A DNA stretch of 64,000 nt from JAZLGI01 sp045616225 (lineage in GTDB: Bacteria > Spirochaetota > Spirochaetia > Sphaerochaetales > Sphaerochaetaceae): the NCBI GenBank assembly GCA_045616225.1, contig JAZLGI010000042.1, positions 1-64,000 of the forward strand, in the 5' to 3' direction. Every line of letters begins with the position of its first letter. The first letter of the stretch is position 1. Of the stretch, positions 14,983-23,673 are shown one piece after another. The notes under the pieces were generated by a model. That model saw only the letters and a list, made by a program, of their open reading frames with translations, had not been told where the DNA came from and searched no databases. Both the position numbers and the translations under genes were made by a program.

Positions 14983-16395
14983 ATGACAAAGACAAGATTT
15001 AATTGGAGAAAATTTCTCTCTTCTGTTTTGGTTATAGCCGTACCTGTAGCACTTGAGAATCTACTTACAAATACTGCTTCAATGATAGACACAATGATGA
15101 TTGCTCCGCTTGGAGAAGCCACAGTTGGAGCAATAGGGCTTTGCGCTCAGTTTTCTATTCTCATGTTCTCAGGCTATTGGGGTTTCGTAGGTGGGGGAAT
15201 GCTCTTCATGTCCCAGTATTGGGGCGCTCAGGATATAGACGGGGTCAAAAGGTCTTATGGTCTTACCGTAACATTTCTTATGACGGTATCATTTATCTTT
15301 GGCTTGGCTGCAGTATTGTTTCCTCAAGTAATCATGTCTCTCTATACAGACAAGCAGGAGATTAGGGAAATTGGTATTCAATATCTGAGAATTGTTGGTT
15401 TTGCATATCCTCTTCAGGTTTATGCTGTTGGTATGAGTTCTGTTTTGAGGGCAACGGAAAATGTTAAGGTTCCTTTTTACGGTTCAATTGCAGGTGTAGC
15501 TACTAACATTTTCTTTAACTGGGTTCTTATTTATGGTCGTTTGGGCTTTCCTCAAATGGGAGTAAAAGGTGCTGCTCTTGCAACTGTCTTTGCAGGAATA
15601 ATGAATGTAAGTGTTATTCTTATTGTTTCTGCAAGCATTAAGTTTGAGTGTTTGTTTGATATTAAAAAGCACTTCAAATGGACAAAGGAAAAGGTTTCTC
15701 AGTACATTAAAAAGTGTTTTCCAATTATCTGTAATGAAGTTGCAATGGGTATTTCCGGTTTTGTAATTGCCATTGTCATGGGGCATCAGGTTACAGAAGC
15801 AATAGCTGCAATTGCAGTTCTCAGAACCATAGAAGGTCTTGTCATTGCTTTCTTTGCCGGTTTCTCAAATGCTTCTTCTATCCTTGTTGGTGCAGAAGTT
15901 GGAGCGGGAAAACTTGAAGATGCTTATTCCAGGGCAAAGCACATGATTCCTCTTATTATGTCTGTCATTTCTTTTGTGGCTTTAGTTCTTAATCTTACAA
16001 AACCTGTCATCATAAGAGCTATGGGTCTTTCAGGTGAATCTTTCAGAATTTGCAGCAAGTTCATTCTCATTTACTCAATTATTGCAATAATAAGAATGAG
16101 CAACTGGTTAATGAATGATACTTACAGGGCTTCAGGAGATGCTACAACAGGCACTGTGCTTGAAATTGCCTTTATGTATGTCCTTGTCCTTCCTCTTGTT
16201 TGTCTTACAGGTCTTAAGCTTCATCTTAATGTAATCATTGTTTTTGCCTGTTGTTATTGTGACGAGTTAATAAGAATAGTGCTTATGCTTACACACTTAA
16301 GGTCAGGTCGTTGGATAAGACCTGTAACACCGCAAGGTCAGGCAAAACTGGTTTCTTTCAGAGAAGGAAAACCCCGCAGTTTCTATAGATGTTAG
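14983..16395 (+). CDS. MATE family efflux transporter
   Basis: A 470-residue protein with twelve predicted helices in two MatE halves. Typical family segments include ALENLLTNTASMIDTMMIAPLGEATVGAIGLCAQ near 20-50 (ends quoted), YPLQVYAVGMSSVLRATENVKVPFYGS near 140 and FFNWVLIYGRLGFPQMGVKGAALAT. MATE proteins exchange cations for drugs or organic metabolites across the inner membrane. It is the last gene of the plus-strand run from 12976. A TetR regulator follows 44 bp downstream on the same strand, which commonly controls such pumps. Substrate unknown. Confidence 0.9.
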   Translation: MTKTRFNWRKFLSSVLVIAVPVALENLLTNTASMIDTMMIAPLGEATVGAIGLCAQFSILMFSGYWGFVGGGMLFMSQYWGAQDIDGVKRSYGLTVTFLMTVSFIFGLAAVLFPQVIMSLYTDKQEIREIGIQYLRIVGFAYPLQVYAVGMSSVLRATENVKVPFYGSIAGVATNIFFNWVLIYGRLGFPQMGVKGAALATVFAGIMNVSVILIVSASIKFECLFDIKKHFKWTKEKVSQYIKKCFPIICNEVAMGISGFVIAIVMGHQVTEAIAAIAVLRTIEGLVIAFFAGFSNASSILVGAEVGAGKLEDAYSRAKHMIPLIMSVISFVALVLNLTKPVIIRAMGLSGESFRICSKFILIYSIIAIIRMSNWLMNDTYRASGDATTGTVLEIAFMYVLVLPLVCLTGLKLHLNVIIVFACCYCDELIRIVLMLTHLRSGRWIRPVTPQGQAKLVSFREGKPRSFYRC

Positions 16396-16439
16396 GAAAC
16401 AATGTTGCTTTTTTCTCTGATATTGCACACAATTAAAGC

Positions 16440-16988
16440 ATGGGTGTACGTAAATCAAAAACAGTTTTGTTAATGCAAAAAGCATTGGTGGATTTGCTTG
16501 AAAAAAAATCTATTTCAGATATCACTGTAAAAGAGCTTTGCATTGCAGCAGGGGTAAACAGGTCAACTTTTTATTGTCATTTCTCCAAAATGGAAGACTT
16601 GTTTAAAGATTTGGAAAAGCAGTTGATAGATCAGATTCCTCAAAGGCCTGAAGAATTAAACAGGTTTGACTATAACGAAAAGCTTGAAGGATACAGTAAG
16701 GCTTTCTTTGAATATATTCATGAAAATGCGGGTCTCTTTAAGATTGTCCTCAACAGAGAGGATTCTGACTTTAAAGAAAACTTTGTCAAAAGGGTAATGG
16801 GGAATTTCTGTCCTGATAAAAATGCTTCTTATATAACCAATCTGGCATATTGCTTTAGTGTCTACGGAACACTTGGCATTATTCAGAAATGGATAGAAGA
16901 TGGCTTTTTAATAGACGATTCCTACTTTTCCAAACTGGCTCTTGATTTCTGCATGACCATCAATCAAAACGCCAAAGACAACTACTGA
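16440..16988 (+). CDS. TetR/AcrR-family transcriptional regulator
   Basis: A 182-residue protein whose first 55 residues form a TetR helix-turn-helix: ISDITVKELCIAAGVNRSTFYCHFSKMEDLFKDL. The remainder is a helical ligand-binding domain that fits the TetR_C group often found in Firmicutes-type regulators. No ribosome binding site precedes the ATG at 16440; a weak promoter-like pair (TTGCTT, 17 bases, CACAAT at 16428-16433) would start transcription on the ATG itself. It probably regulates the MATE pump or the lipid genes on either side; the ligand is unknown. Confidence 0.86.
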   Translation: MGVRKSKTVLLMQKALVDLLEKKSISDITVKELCIAAGVNRSTFYCHFSKMEDLFKDLEKQLIDQIPQRPEELNRFDYNEKLEGYSKAFFEYIHENAGLFKIVLNREDSDFKENFVKRVMGNFCPDKNASYITNLAYCFSVYGTLGIIQKWIEDGFLIDDSYFSKLALDFCMTINQNAKDNY

Positions 16989-17044
16989 AAAACCTACAGA
17001 CTATCAGTAACAAAAGTCAGGTTTTCTGAGGGTTGCAGCCCCAA

Positions 17045-17240
17045 TGTTCAGACTAAATTCCGGAAATCCTATTTTAGTCTGAACTTTTCCCAAAATAATT
17101 CAGACCAAAAATAAGAAACTGGGCTTTCAGTCTGAACTTTTGACCCTTTTGTTCTGACTGTTTTTCATAAAACGCCATTCAGTCTGAAAATCTCAGAAAA
17201 AAGTTCAGACTGAATTCTTAAAAATGCAAATCAGTCCTAA
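17045..17240. repeat. Four imperfect 52-bp tandem units built on TTCAGACT...AGTCTGAA
   Basis: The 406-bp gap 16989-17394 holds this array. TTCAGACT-type sites recur near 17047, 17099, 17151 (altered) and 17204, and AGTCTGAA-type sites at 17076, 17129, 17181 and 17233 (altered), so the period is 52-53 bp. Each unit can fold as a hairpin. The segment before it (17006-17035: GTAACAAAAGTCA ... GGTTGCAG) also resembles 29000-29027, linking this array with the repeat at 29038. Confidence 0.7.
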
Positions 17241-17254
17241 ATAGTTCAATCCTT

Positions 17255-17389
17255 GCAGAAGGTACTTTGCTTTCTCATTTTTTAACTGAGAATCTTGAAG
17301 CTTACAGGGTTCCGGGACAAATAGAGGAAGTAGAAGCTATAAGAAGAAACAATAACGGAAAGCTAGACCGCAAGAGCTACATGGTATAG
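17255..17389 (+). pseudogene. C-terminal remnant of an adenylate-forming (AMP-binding) enzyme
   Basis: An open frame ending at TAG 17387-17389 reads LLSHFLTENLEAYRVPGQ then a short stretch and NNNGKLDRKSYMV. This is the C-terminal end of acyl-CoA synthetase or adenylation domains, where the NGKxDR motif carries the catalytic lysine. Nothing of the large N-terminal domain is present; the 52-bp repeats lie directly upstream instead. It is best read as the relic of a deleted acyl- or amino-acid-activating gene next to the serine palmitoyltransferase-like pair. Confidence 0.7.
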
Positions 17390-17394
17390 CTAAA

Positions 17395-18198
17395 TCAGTA
17401 CAGTTTTGAAAGAAGGCTCTGTCTTAACCTGTAAGGAATAATCCTTGAGATAAAAGCTATGGTTTTGTAAGAGAAACCCACTGCAACACGAACTTTTGGT
17501 TTGAATCGGCATATTTGTTTGCAGAATTCTTTGGCTACAGAGGATGGGTCTTTTCCGTTTTGTTCGTCTCGTTCCATCTTTGAAACTGCTTTTTCACAGC
17601 TTGTGAGGTAAGGGGAGTCTTGTGGCTCATCATGGGTTCTGGACGCTGTGAATGAGGTTTTTGTGTCACCTGGTTCTACAATGCAAACTCTTACTCCAAA
17701 TTGTTTTGCTTCCATAGATAGGGCTTCTGCATAGGCTTCAAGGGCATATTTGGAAGAACTGTAATGGCTTTGGTATGGAATTGGTATTATTCCGGCAACT
17801 GAGCTTGTTATGAGTACAAGTGATTTTTTGTTTTGTCTCAGTTTTGGAAGTATGATTCTGTTTACATTCAGAACTCCAAAATAGTTTACTTCCATCTGTC
17901 TTCTTGCAGCTTCCTGAGGAGTTTGCTCTGCAGAACCGGATATTCCCATCCCTGCGCAGTGAATTACAATCTGAAGCTTTTCTATCTTGCAAAGTTCTTT
18001 TGTGAGTGCGTCTGTATCTGTGACATCTGCTTGAAGCCATGTGACATTTGGTAAAGAGGGGCCTTTGTGTCTGGCTAAGGCAAAAACGTTAAAACCAAAA
18101 TCTGAGAGCATTTTTGCAGTTTCAAGTCCAATTCCTTTTGATGCTCCTGTAATAAGCACTTCTTTTCCGTATTGAAAAACTCTTTTATTCATTTGCAT
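17395..18198 (-). CDS. Short-chain dehydrogenase/reductase, possible 3-ketosphinganine reductase
   Basis: A 267-residue classical SDR. The cofactor site is LITGASKGIGLETAK near 15, followed by HCAGMG near 80, the catalytic serine in LITSSVAG near 130, and YSSSK near 145. The C-terminal tail (AFISRIIPYRLRQSLLSKL) is hydrophobic and basic, as in membrane-associated lipid reductases. The gene starts inside the end of the serine palmitoyltransferase-like gene (14-bp overlap), so the two are co-translated. Because SPT makes a 3-keto lipid base, this reductase is the natural candidate for the next step; that is inference from context, and many SDRs act elsewhere. Confidence 0.8.
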   Translation of the reverse strand: MQMNKRVFQYGKEVLITGASKGIGLETAKMLSDFGFNVFALARHKGPSLPNVTWLQADVTDTDALTKELCKIEKLQIVIHCAGMGISGSAEQTPQEAARRQMEVNYFGVLNVNRIILPKLRQNKKSLVLITSSVAGIIPIPYQSHYSSSKYALEAYAEALSMEAKQFGVRVCIVEPGDTKTSFTASRTHDEPQDSPYLTSCEKAVSKMERDEQNGKDPSSVAKEFCKQICRFKPKVRVAVGFSYKTIAFISRIIPYRLRQSLLSKLY

Positions 18199-19369
18199 TT
18201 ATCTTTCTTATCTCTTCTGAGATTATTTCTGCTGCTCTGTCTACAAGGTCTTCTGTTACAGTTGCCATGAGACTGGTCCTTAAAAGGCATTCACTTTCCG
18301 GTGTTGCAGGTGGCAAGACAGGGTTTACGTACACTCCCGCTTTGAACAGATTTGATGAGAGTCTTAATGTGTATTCTGCGTCTTTTGTGTATATTGGAAC
18401 AATAGGGGTTGTTCCTTTGTAAAAAGCTATGTTGTTTTTTTCGTATGCTTTTCTGGTGTAGTCAGATATGCTCTGAAGTTTTTGTGTGAGATTAGGGTTT
18501 TTTCTCAGATATCTTAAGGCTGCCAAAGCACTTGCGGTACTTGCAGGTGGTAAGCTTGCAGAAAAGATAAAAGGTCTGCTTGTGTGCCTTACATAATCTA
18601 CAATAGTTGAATCTGCTGCCATATAACCGCCAAGACTTGCCAAAGATTTTGAGAATGTTCCTATGTAGATATCAACTTCTTTTTCCAGTCCAAAATAACT
18701 GGCAGTTCCTCTTCCTCCTTCTCCTATTACTCCCAGAGCATGTGCATCATCTACCATGACTTTTGCACCGTATTTTTTTGCAAGTGCAACTATTTCAGGC
18801 AGTTTTGCTATATCTCCTCTCATACTGAAAATCCCATCTGTAACAATAAGGCAACCAGAATCTTTTGGTACTTTCTGAAGTTGTTTTTCCAGCATAGCCA
18901 TGTCACTGTGGTTATAGCGCAGCATTGTTCCGTAACTAAGCTTGCATCCGTCATATATGCTGGCGTGGTTTTCTTTGTCACAGATTATATAATCGTGTCT
19001 TCCTACAATTGCACTTATAGTTCCCAAATTGGACATGAAGCCTGTAGAAAATGTCATTACTGCTTCTTTATTCAAAAAGTCTGCCAGTTCATTTTCCAGC
19101 TCATGATGCAAGTCTAATGTTCCATTCATAAATCTTGAGCCTGAGCATCCTGTTCCGTATTTGGCAAGTGCCTGCTGTGCTGCTTCCAAAACCTGCGGAC
19201 AGGTCGTGAGTCCCAGATAATTATTAGACCCAAGCATTATCTTTTTCTGACCTTCCATAACTACTTCTTTGTCCTGACGTGTTTCAAGGCAATGAAAATA
19301 TGGATAAATTCCTTTTTCCCTGTACTCGTTTGGTTTTTTGAAATCAAAGCATTTTTCAAATAAATCCAT
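18185..19369 (-). CDS. Alpha-oxoamine synthase, serine palmitoyltransferase-like
   Basis: A 394-residue PLP enzyme of the AONS/KBL/SPT family. Motifs: GSNNYLGLT near 48, YGTGCSGSRFMNGTLDLH near 70, DKENHASIYDG near 130, MVDDAHALGVIGEGGRG near 205 and the PLP lysine in IGTFSKSLASLGGY near 240. The GSRFMNGTLDLH form and FSTGFMSNLG are closer to bacterial serine palmitoyltransferases than to BioF or Kbl, and no biotin or threonine genes are nearby. The predicted reaction is condensation of an amino acid with an acyl thioester to a ketoamine lipid base. An SDR is coupled downstream and a TetR gene is divergent. Confidence 0.8.
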   Translation of the reverse strand: MDLFEKCFDFKKPNEYREKGIYPYFHCLETRQDKEVVMEGQKKIMLGSNNYLGLTTCPQVLEAAQQALAKYGTGCSGSRFMNGTLDLHHELENELADFLNKEAVMTFSTGFMSNLGTISAIVGRHDYIICDKENHASIYDGCKLSYGTMLRYNHSDMAMLEKQLQKVPKDSGCLIVTDGIFSMRGDIAKLPEIVALAKKYGAKVMVDDAHALGVIGEGGRGTASYFGLEKEVDIYIGTFSKSLASLGGYMAADSTIVDYVRHTSRPFIFSASLPPASTASALAALRYLRKNPNLTQKLQSISDYTRKAYEKNNIAFYKGTTPIVPIYTKDAEYTLRLSSNLFKAGVYVNPVLPPATPESECLLRTSLMATVTEDLVDRAAEIISEEIRKINANE

Positions 19370-19426
19370 TTAAAGCTCCATTCTGAAAGTTTTTCATTGT
19401 TAAAGTTCTCAGTTGTAGACTTAAGT

Positions 19427-19448
19427 AACATGTGTGTATTATCATGTT
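19427..19448. promoter_or_regulatory. Inverted repeat in the divergent SPT-like/TetR promoter region
   Basis: AACATG (19427-19432) and CATGTT (19443-19448) form a 22-bp inverted repeat with a 10-base gap. Read on the minus strand it overlaps a GATAAT-type -10 lying 16 bases after TTCCTG, a plausible promoter for the SPT-like gene. Position and size fit a TetR-family operator, so the divergent regulator at 19525 may repress this operon. Confidence 0.45.
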
Positions 19449-19524
19449 CAGAGGTTCTGCAGGAAGGACAAAAAAGCAGGAAAAGAGAGTTAATCCACAG
19501 TTTTGCAAAATTTGAGGAGTCTGT

Positions 19525-20109
19525 ATGAAAAACGTCATTAACCCAAAGGATCTTAGAGTATTGAAGACTAAAACTGCCATAAGAAATGCATTTCTTCAGT
19601 TGCTTCAAAGTAAAGAATTGAATCAGATTTCTATTTCAGAGATTGCAAATTTGGCTTTAATAGACAGAAAGACTTTTTATTCACACTATAACGGTATTTT
19701 TGACCTTGTAGATGAGATAGAAGATGACATCATAACCACAATAGGTGAGCTTGTTCTTAATATAGATGCTTATAATTTCTTTTCTGACCCAATGGTGATT
19801 CTTTCTGTTTTGAAGACTGTAACTGAGCATGATTCTTTTATTTTTGCAAGAACGCTCAGTATGAAAGGTAATGACAAGCTTTTGACTAAGTTTGTGGATT
19901 CTATAAAAATGCTGGTTGTCAAAGAGCTTAAATCAAAGCTTGATATGCCTGACAAAAAGCTTGAGATTCTTGTTGATTTCAATATTTCCGGAATGATTAG
20001 CTGTTATCAGAATTGGCTCAGAGAAGGAAGAAAGATACCAATAGAAAACCTTTCCGAAGAACTTAGTATGCTTTCTGTTTTTGGTTTGCAAAGTTTTTTA
20101 AAACAGTAA
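19525..20109 (+). CDS. TetR/AcrR-family transcriptional regulator
   Basis: A 194-residue TetR protein with the helix-turn-helix near residues 25-65 (LNQISISEIANLALIDRKTFYSHYNGIFDLVDEI, ends quoted). The recognition helix form IDRKTFYSHY is typical of the group. It is divergent from the SPT-like/SDR operon, 155 bp apart, with an inverted repeat between them, so local regulation is likely. RBS GAGGAG lies about 8 bases upstream of ATG. The effector is unknown; a lipid or envelope stress signal would suit the context. Confidence 0.86.
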   Translation: MKNVINPKDLRVLKTKTAIRNAFLQLLQSKELNQISISEIANLALIDRKTFYSHYNGIFDLVDEIEDDIITTIGELVLNIDAYNFFSDPMVILSVLKTVTEHDSFIFARTLSMKGNDKLLTKFVDSIKMLVVKELKSKLDMPDKKLEILVDFNISGMISCYQNWLREGRKIPIENLSEELSMLSVFGLQSFLKQ

Positions 20110-20118
20110 ATTATTTAA

Positions 20119-20200
20119 TTTTCACTCTTTTTCTTGATTTTTTGAACAAAAAGCTGTCGTTTTCACTCTTTTTGCCATTTTTCACCCCAAAAAGTGGTTT
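20119..20200. repeat. Two 41-bp tandem units, T-rich
   Basis: TTTTCACTCTTTTT begins at 20119 and again at 20160, giving a 41-bp period, with TTTTTTGAAC and TTTTTTGAAA following at matching places. The period equals that of the arrays at 29038 and 55985 although the sequence differs. It sits just after the TetR stop and before the convergent aminotransferase terminator hairpin. Confidence 0.5.
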
Positions 20201-20216
20201 TTTGAAAAACCTTTGT

Positions 20217-20243
20217 GCAGAGATTGATAATTTCAATCTCTGC
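20217..20243 (-). terminator. Hairpin at the end of the aminotransferase operon
   Basis: On the minus strand GCAGAGATTGA and TCAATCTCTGC form an 11-bp stem with a 5-base loop. The first arm includes the stop codon of the aminotransferase gene, and a GGTTTTT run follows. It should end the minus-strand transcript from 25065. Confidence 0.65.
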
Positions 20244-21756
20244 CGGTAGATTTGCACTTGGAAGTTTTAACTACGTGCTTGAAGACATTATCAAAACGGT
20301 TGAGTGCTTCATCAATGATTTCATCTGTGTCTGCAAGGGAAGTGTAAAGCCTTGAGCCTGCAAGAGTTACAATACCGTTTGCCATGTAAGCTGCACCCAT
20401 TCTTTCCATTGAGTCCTTTCTCTCATACATCATGTCTTTGTTTTTGAGAATGCCAATTACAGATTTTAAAATGTTCATGGAAGAGAAATCAAAACTCATG
20501 GCTGCAGTACATTCTAAGTGACAAATAGAACCCTGATTGTAAGCAACAAAAGGAAGACCGTACTTATTGATAAGAGCCTTAAGACCGTCTGTAAGTCTGT
20601 CACCTGCACGACCGGCAACTTCACAGGCATTAGTTCTTTCTATTTCCCTGATTGCAGTGTAACCGCAAAGAGCAGAAAGAGGATTTGCTGCCAAAGTTCC
20701 GCCAACATAGGCTTTATGCCCCTTGTTTCCAAGACCTGCAGCCATAATGCGAACATATTCTTTCTTTCCGCCAACACCTCCGGCTGCAGGATAGCCACCG
20801 GCAACAATCTTTCCAAAGACAGTAAGATCCGGTTTAACGTCAAATAATCCTTGGGCGCCGGAAAGGGCAACTCTAAAGCCTGTTACTACTTCATCAAAGA
20901 TTAACAAAGCACCATATTTGTCACAAAGAGAACGCACTCCCTTATTGTACTCAAAAGCAACCGGTCTTGTTCCTGATTCCGGGCCAACAGGTTCTACCAA
21001 AACAGCTGCAGTTCCGCCAAGAAGACGGTTTCTTCTAAGCATGGCTTCAAGCATATTAAGGTCATTTGGTCTTACTTCATCTGTAGTTCCATAAGCAGAA
21101 GACGGAATACCGTGAGACTCAAGAAGATGCCTTGAACCAGGAATCTTGAGACCGTAAACCATCTGATCTGACCAACCGTGATAGGCTCCGCCAACTTTTA
21201 TTACACGCTTTTTGCCTGTTGCAATTCTTGCAATTCTAATAGAAGCCATTACAGATTCTGTTCCGCTGCCAAGCATTCTGAACATTTCTACATTTGGCAT
21301 ATGCTTGTTAATTTCTTTGGCAAGCATTAATTCTGATTCATGCAAAAGTCCGGTGACAGGACCACAGGTGTTTAAAAGATTTATTGCAGCTTCTTTGACA
21401 GAAGGGTAGTTAGAGCCAAGAATTGTAGGTCCTCCTGCCTGAAGAAAATCTATATAAGTATTGCCGTCTTTGTCTTTAAGATAGGCTCCGTTTGCTTCTG
21501 TGAAAGAAATTGGAAACGGCTTGTTGAATGCAAGATTGTGCTGAACTCCACCTGGAATGAAATTCTTTGCCTCTTCAAATATTGCCTTTGAGGTTTTGCA
21601 CTTTTCATCATAGTACTTCAAAATCTCATTGTTATAATAATCATCATTGACTTCCCAGATTGGCTCCTGTGTGAGCTTCTTTAATGCTGCCTTGATTTCG
21701 TTTGGGTCATCCCAACGTGAAATTGCACAATTAGGTAAAGTCTTAGTATATGCCAT
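20233..21756 (-). CDS. Class III aminotransferase, glutamate-1-semialdehyde aminomutase-like
   Basis: A 507-residue PLP enzyme of aminotransferase class III. Motifs include FIPGGVQHN near 68, the long cofactor-binding stretch with LGSGTESVMASIRIARIATG near 165, VLVEPVGPESG near 250, LLIFDEVVTGFR near 290 and the PLP lysine in FGKIVAGGYPAAG near 315. It is longer than HemL (about 430) and no tetrapyrrole gene is nearby; a role in haem synthesis is therefore doubtful and an amino-sugar or secondary-metabolite aminomutase or transaminase is as likely. RBS AGGAG precedes ATG. It is the last gene of a minus-strand set beginning with MATE, and ends in a hairpin. Confidence 0.82.
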   Translation of the reverse strand: MAYTKTLPNCAISRWDDPNEIKAALKKLTQEPIWEVNDDYYNNEILKYYDEKCKTSKAIFEEAKNFIPGGVQHNLAFNKPFPISFTEANGAYLKDKDGNTYIDFLQAGGPTILGSNYPSVKEAAINLLNTCGPVTGLLHESELMLAKEINKHMPNVEMFRMLGSGTESVMASIRIARIATGKKRVIKVGGAYHGWSDQMVYGLKIPGSRHLLESHGIPSSAYGTTDEVRPNDLNMLEAMLRRNRLLGGTAAVLVEPVGPESGTRPVAFEYNKGVRSLCDKYGALLIFDEVVTGFRVALSGAQGLFDVKPDLTVFGKIVAGGYPAAGGVGGKKEYVRIMAAGLGNKGHKAYVGGTLAANPLSALCGYTAIREIERTNACEVAGRAGDRLTDGLKALINKYGLPFVAYNQGSICHLECTAAMSFDFSSMNILKSVIGILKNKDMMYERKDSMERMGAAYMANGIVTLAGSRLYTSLADTDEIIDEALNRFDNVFKHVVKTSKCKSTGRD

Positions 21757-21813
21757 GAGTAATTTCTCCTATAAGAATATTGTAACTCTAATTCTTATTA
21801 TTTGTAAGCGAAT

Positions 21814-22695
21814 TCAGGAGAAAATGAGAATTACACCTGTTACGGCTATGAAAGTACCTATGATGCTTTGAAGAGAACGTTTCTTGAGAACAAAAAAATC
21901 GTAGGGAAGAAGAAGTATTGGAGTTATTTGCTTTAAACTTGTTGCAATTCCTGCAGGGGCATATTTTAAAGCACCCATTGCCATTGTTGTACCAAGCCAT
22001 GTTGAGACTAAAACAGATATTGTGAGGAGAATAAAGTTCTTTGGCGTTTTTAAAACAGGCATATCAACAAAAAGTTTTTTTCTGACAAAAGGAACATAAA
22101 TAAGCCATGCAACAGTACCTGAAACACCTCTGAGAGACGCAACAGTAATGTATGGAATGTTTGTCACAGAAGCTTTTGCAGCTAAATCTGAACCGCTCTG
22201 AAACACAGATGCCAAAATTGCACATAATAGCCCGTAAGAAAGCCATGAACCTTTTTTGTCAAAGTCCTGTAAAACCATGATGAGTATTCCTGCTATTGTA
22301 AGGGCAATCCCTGCAAATTGTTTGCCTGTAGGCAATTCCGAAAAAAACAAGATAGACAAAACCGTAGAAAGAGCAGGTGTGAAACACATTATTACATTTG
22401 TCTGCTGTGGCCCGGCCAGGGTAAGTGCTTTAAAGAAGAATATATCTGTGATAAAAAAACCTATTACTCCGGAAATAATTATCCAGATTAAATCAGAAAA
22501 GTGTGTTTGTAAGAGTATAGGTCCGTCTGTAATAAGGGCAAAGACTATCATTATTGGAGTGACTATTAACATTCTGACATAGCCAATAAGTGTAGAGTTT
22601 ATTTTCTTGCCAAGATTACTGATTATGATAGAAGAGACACAGCCTGTAGAAGCTGCAAGAAGGGCGAGTATTTCACCTAAGAGAATATTGTTCAT
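21814..22695 (-). CDS. EamA/DMT family transporter
   Basis: A 293-residue membrane protein with ten helices in two EamA repeats (for example GCVSSIIISNLG and VSTWLGTTMAMGALKYAPAG). The second repeat ends VLKKRSLQSIIGTFIAVTGVILIF, a typical DMT close. These proteins export or import metabolites such as amino acids and nucleotide sugars. The start overlaps the end of the DHH gene by 4 bp, showing coupling. The aminotransferase follows 57 bp later in the same direction, so transport of its product is possible but unproved. Confidence 0.86.
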   Translation of the reverse strand: MNNILLGEILALLAASTGCVSSIIISNLGKKINSTLIGYVRMLIVTPIMIVFALITDGPILLQTHFSDLIWIIISGVIGFFITDIFFFKALTLAGPQQTNVIMCFTPALSTVLSILFFSELPTGKQFAGIALTIAGILIMVLQDFDKKGSWLSYGLLCAILASVFQSGSDLAAKASVTNIPYITVASLRGVSGTVAWLIYVPFVRKKLFVDMPVLKTPKNFILLTISVLVSTWLGTTMAMGALKYAPAGIATSLKQITPILLLPYDFFVLKKRSLQSIIGTFIAVTGVILIFS

Positions 22696-23669
22696 TTTGT
22701 TGCCAGCTTGTAGTTTTTTACAATTTCGTCTGCTTCTGAGACAAAGGCCTTAACTTCTTTTTTGTTGTGGCAAGTTGCTCCGCAGGCATTTGCATGACCG
22801 CCTCCGCCGTAACGTGAAGACAGGTCAATGATGTTTATTTCTCTTGATCTTACTCTTGCCCTTATTGTTGCATCTTTGTTTTCTATGAATGCAACCCAAA
22901 TGTATATGCCCTTTATGTTGCTTATGTACTGAACACTGTCGCTTGCCTGTTCTCTGTTAAGGTTGTAGCGGCTCTGAGTCTTTTGTGAAATGTACACATA
23001 GGCAACGCCGTTTTCCGTAAGTTTCATATGGTTTAAGACATAAGACTGGAATTTAATGGTTTGAGGTTCCTGTAAATCTATGTGGGAATGAATAAACTGA
23101 AGGCTTATGCCTGTGTCTGCAAGTTTTGCGGCTGTTCTTAAGGTGTCTCCGTCCGTACCTTTGTATTTGAAATTGCCGTTGTCTGTGATTATACCGGTAT
23201 AAAGGCACTGTGCTGCTTGTTTTGTCAGATGTAATTCTGACTTGAATTCTTCCTGAAAAGTGGCAATCATTTCACAGGTAGATGAACATTCGCTCTGAAC
23301 CCAGGAGATATCTCCGTAGGTCTGGACCTCAAAATGATGGTCTATTTTGATAGTTCTTTTTGCTTTGCCAATGTTTTTGTTTGAGATTCGGTCTTGAGTT
23401 GCTGTGTCTGTGACAATCATGAGGGAGTCTTCGTAGAAAGATTGGGTTTGAGGGGTGTCTTCATTGCCAAGAAAGGAGAATGTGTCTGAATAATCTTCGT
23501 TCATTAAATAAATTTTCTTGGAAGGAAAGCTCTCTCTTAATATGAGGCAAAGGCCCATTGAAGAGCCAATTGCATCTCCGTCCGGTCTTATATGTCTTGA
23601 GATTATTATTTTCTCAGAAGCTTTGATTTGGTCAAAAACTTCTTTCATCTTTTCTTTATTCATTTTCAT
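22692..23669 (-). CDS. DHH/DHHA1 phosphoesterase, NrnA-like
   Basis: A 325-residue protein with a DHH domain (SRHIRPDGDAIGSSMGLC near 20, IVTDTATQD near 85, KIDHHFEVQTYGD near 110) and a C-terminal DHHA1 domain with SSRYGGGGHANACGA near 290. This is the layout of NrnA-type enzymes, which degrade short oligoribonucleotides and may dephosphorylate pAp. Metal-binding aspartates and histidines are present. It may start at the third codon (ATG at 23663). It follows the MATE gene by 4 bp and overlaps the EamA gene by 4 bp. Involvement in nanoRNA or cyclic-dinucleotide breakdown is inferred from family. Confidence 0.85.
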   Translation of the reverse strand: MKMNKEKMKEVFDQIKASEKIIISRHIRPDGDAIGSSMGLCLILRESFPSKKIYLMNEDYSDTFSFLGNEDTPQTQSFYEDSLMIVTDTATQDRISNKNIGKAKRTIKIDHHFEVQTYGDISWVQSECSSTCEMIATFQEEFKSELHLTKQAAQCLYTGIITDNGNFKYKGTDGDTLRTAAKLADTGISLQFIHSHIDLQEPQTIKFQSYVLNHMKLTENGVAYVYISQKTQSRYNLNREQASDSVQYISNIKGIYIWVAFIENKDATIRARVRSREINIIDLSSRYGGGGHANACGATCHNKKEVKAFVSEADEIVKNYKLATK

Positions 23670-23673
23670 GTTT

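Noticed and set aside
17045..17240. Integron attC sites or a mobile-element terminus
   Set aside because: No integrase, no conserved core site and the units are tandem with fixed period; they behave as simple tandem hairpins.
20233..21756. Naming the class III aminotransferase hemL
   Set aside because: It is about 80 residues longer than HemL, no tetrapyrrole genes are nearby, and treponemes generally lack haem synthesis.
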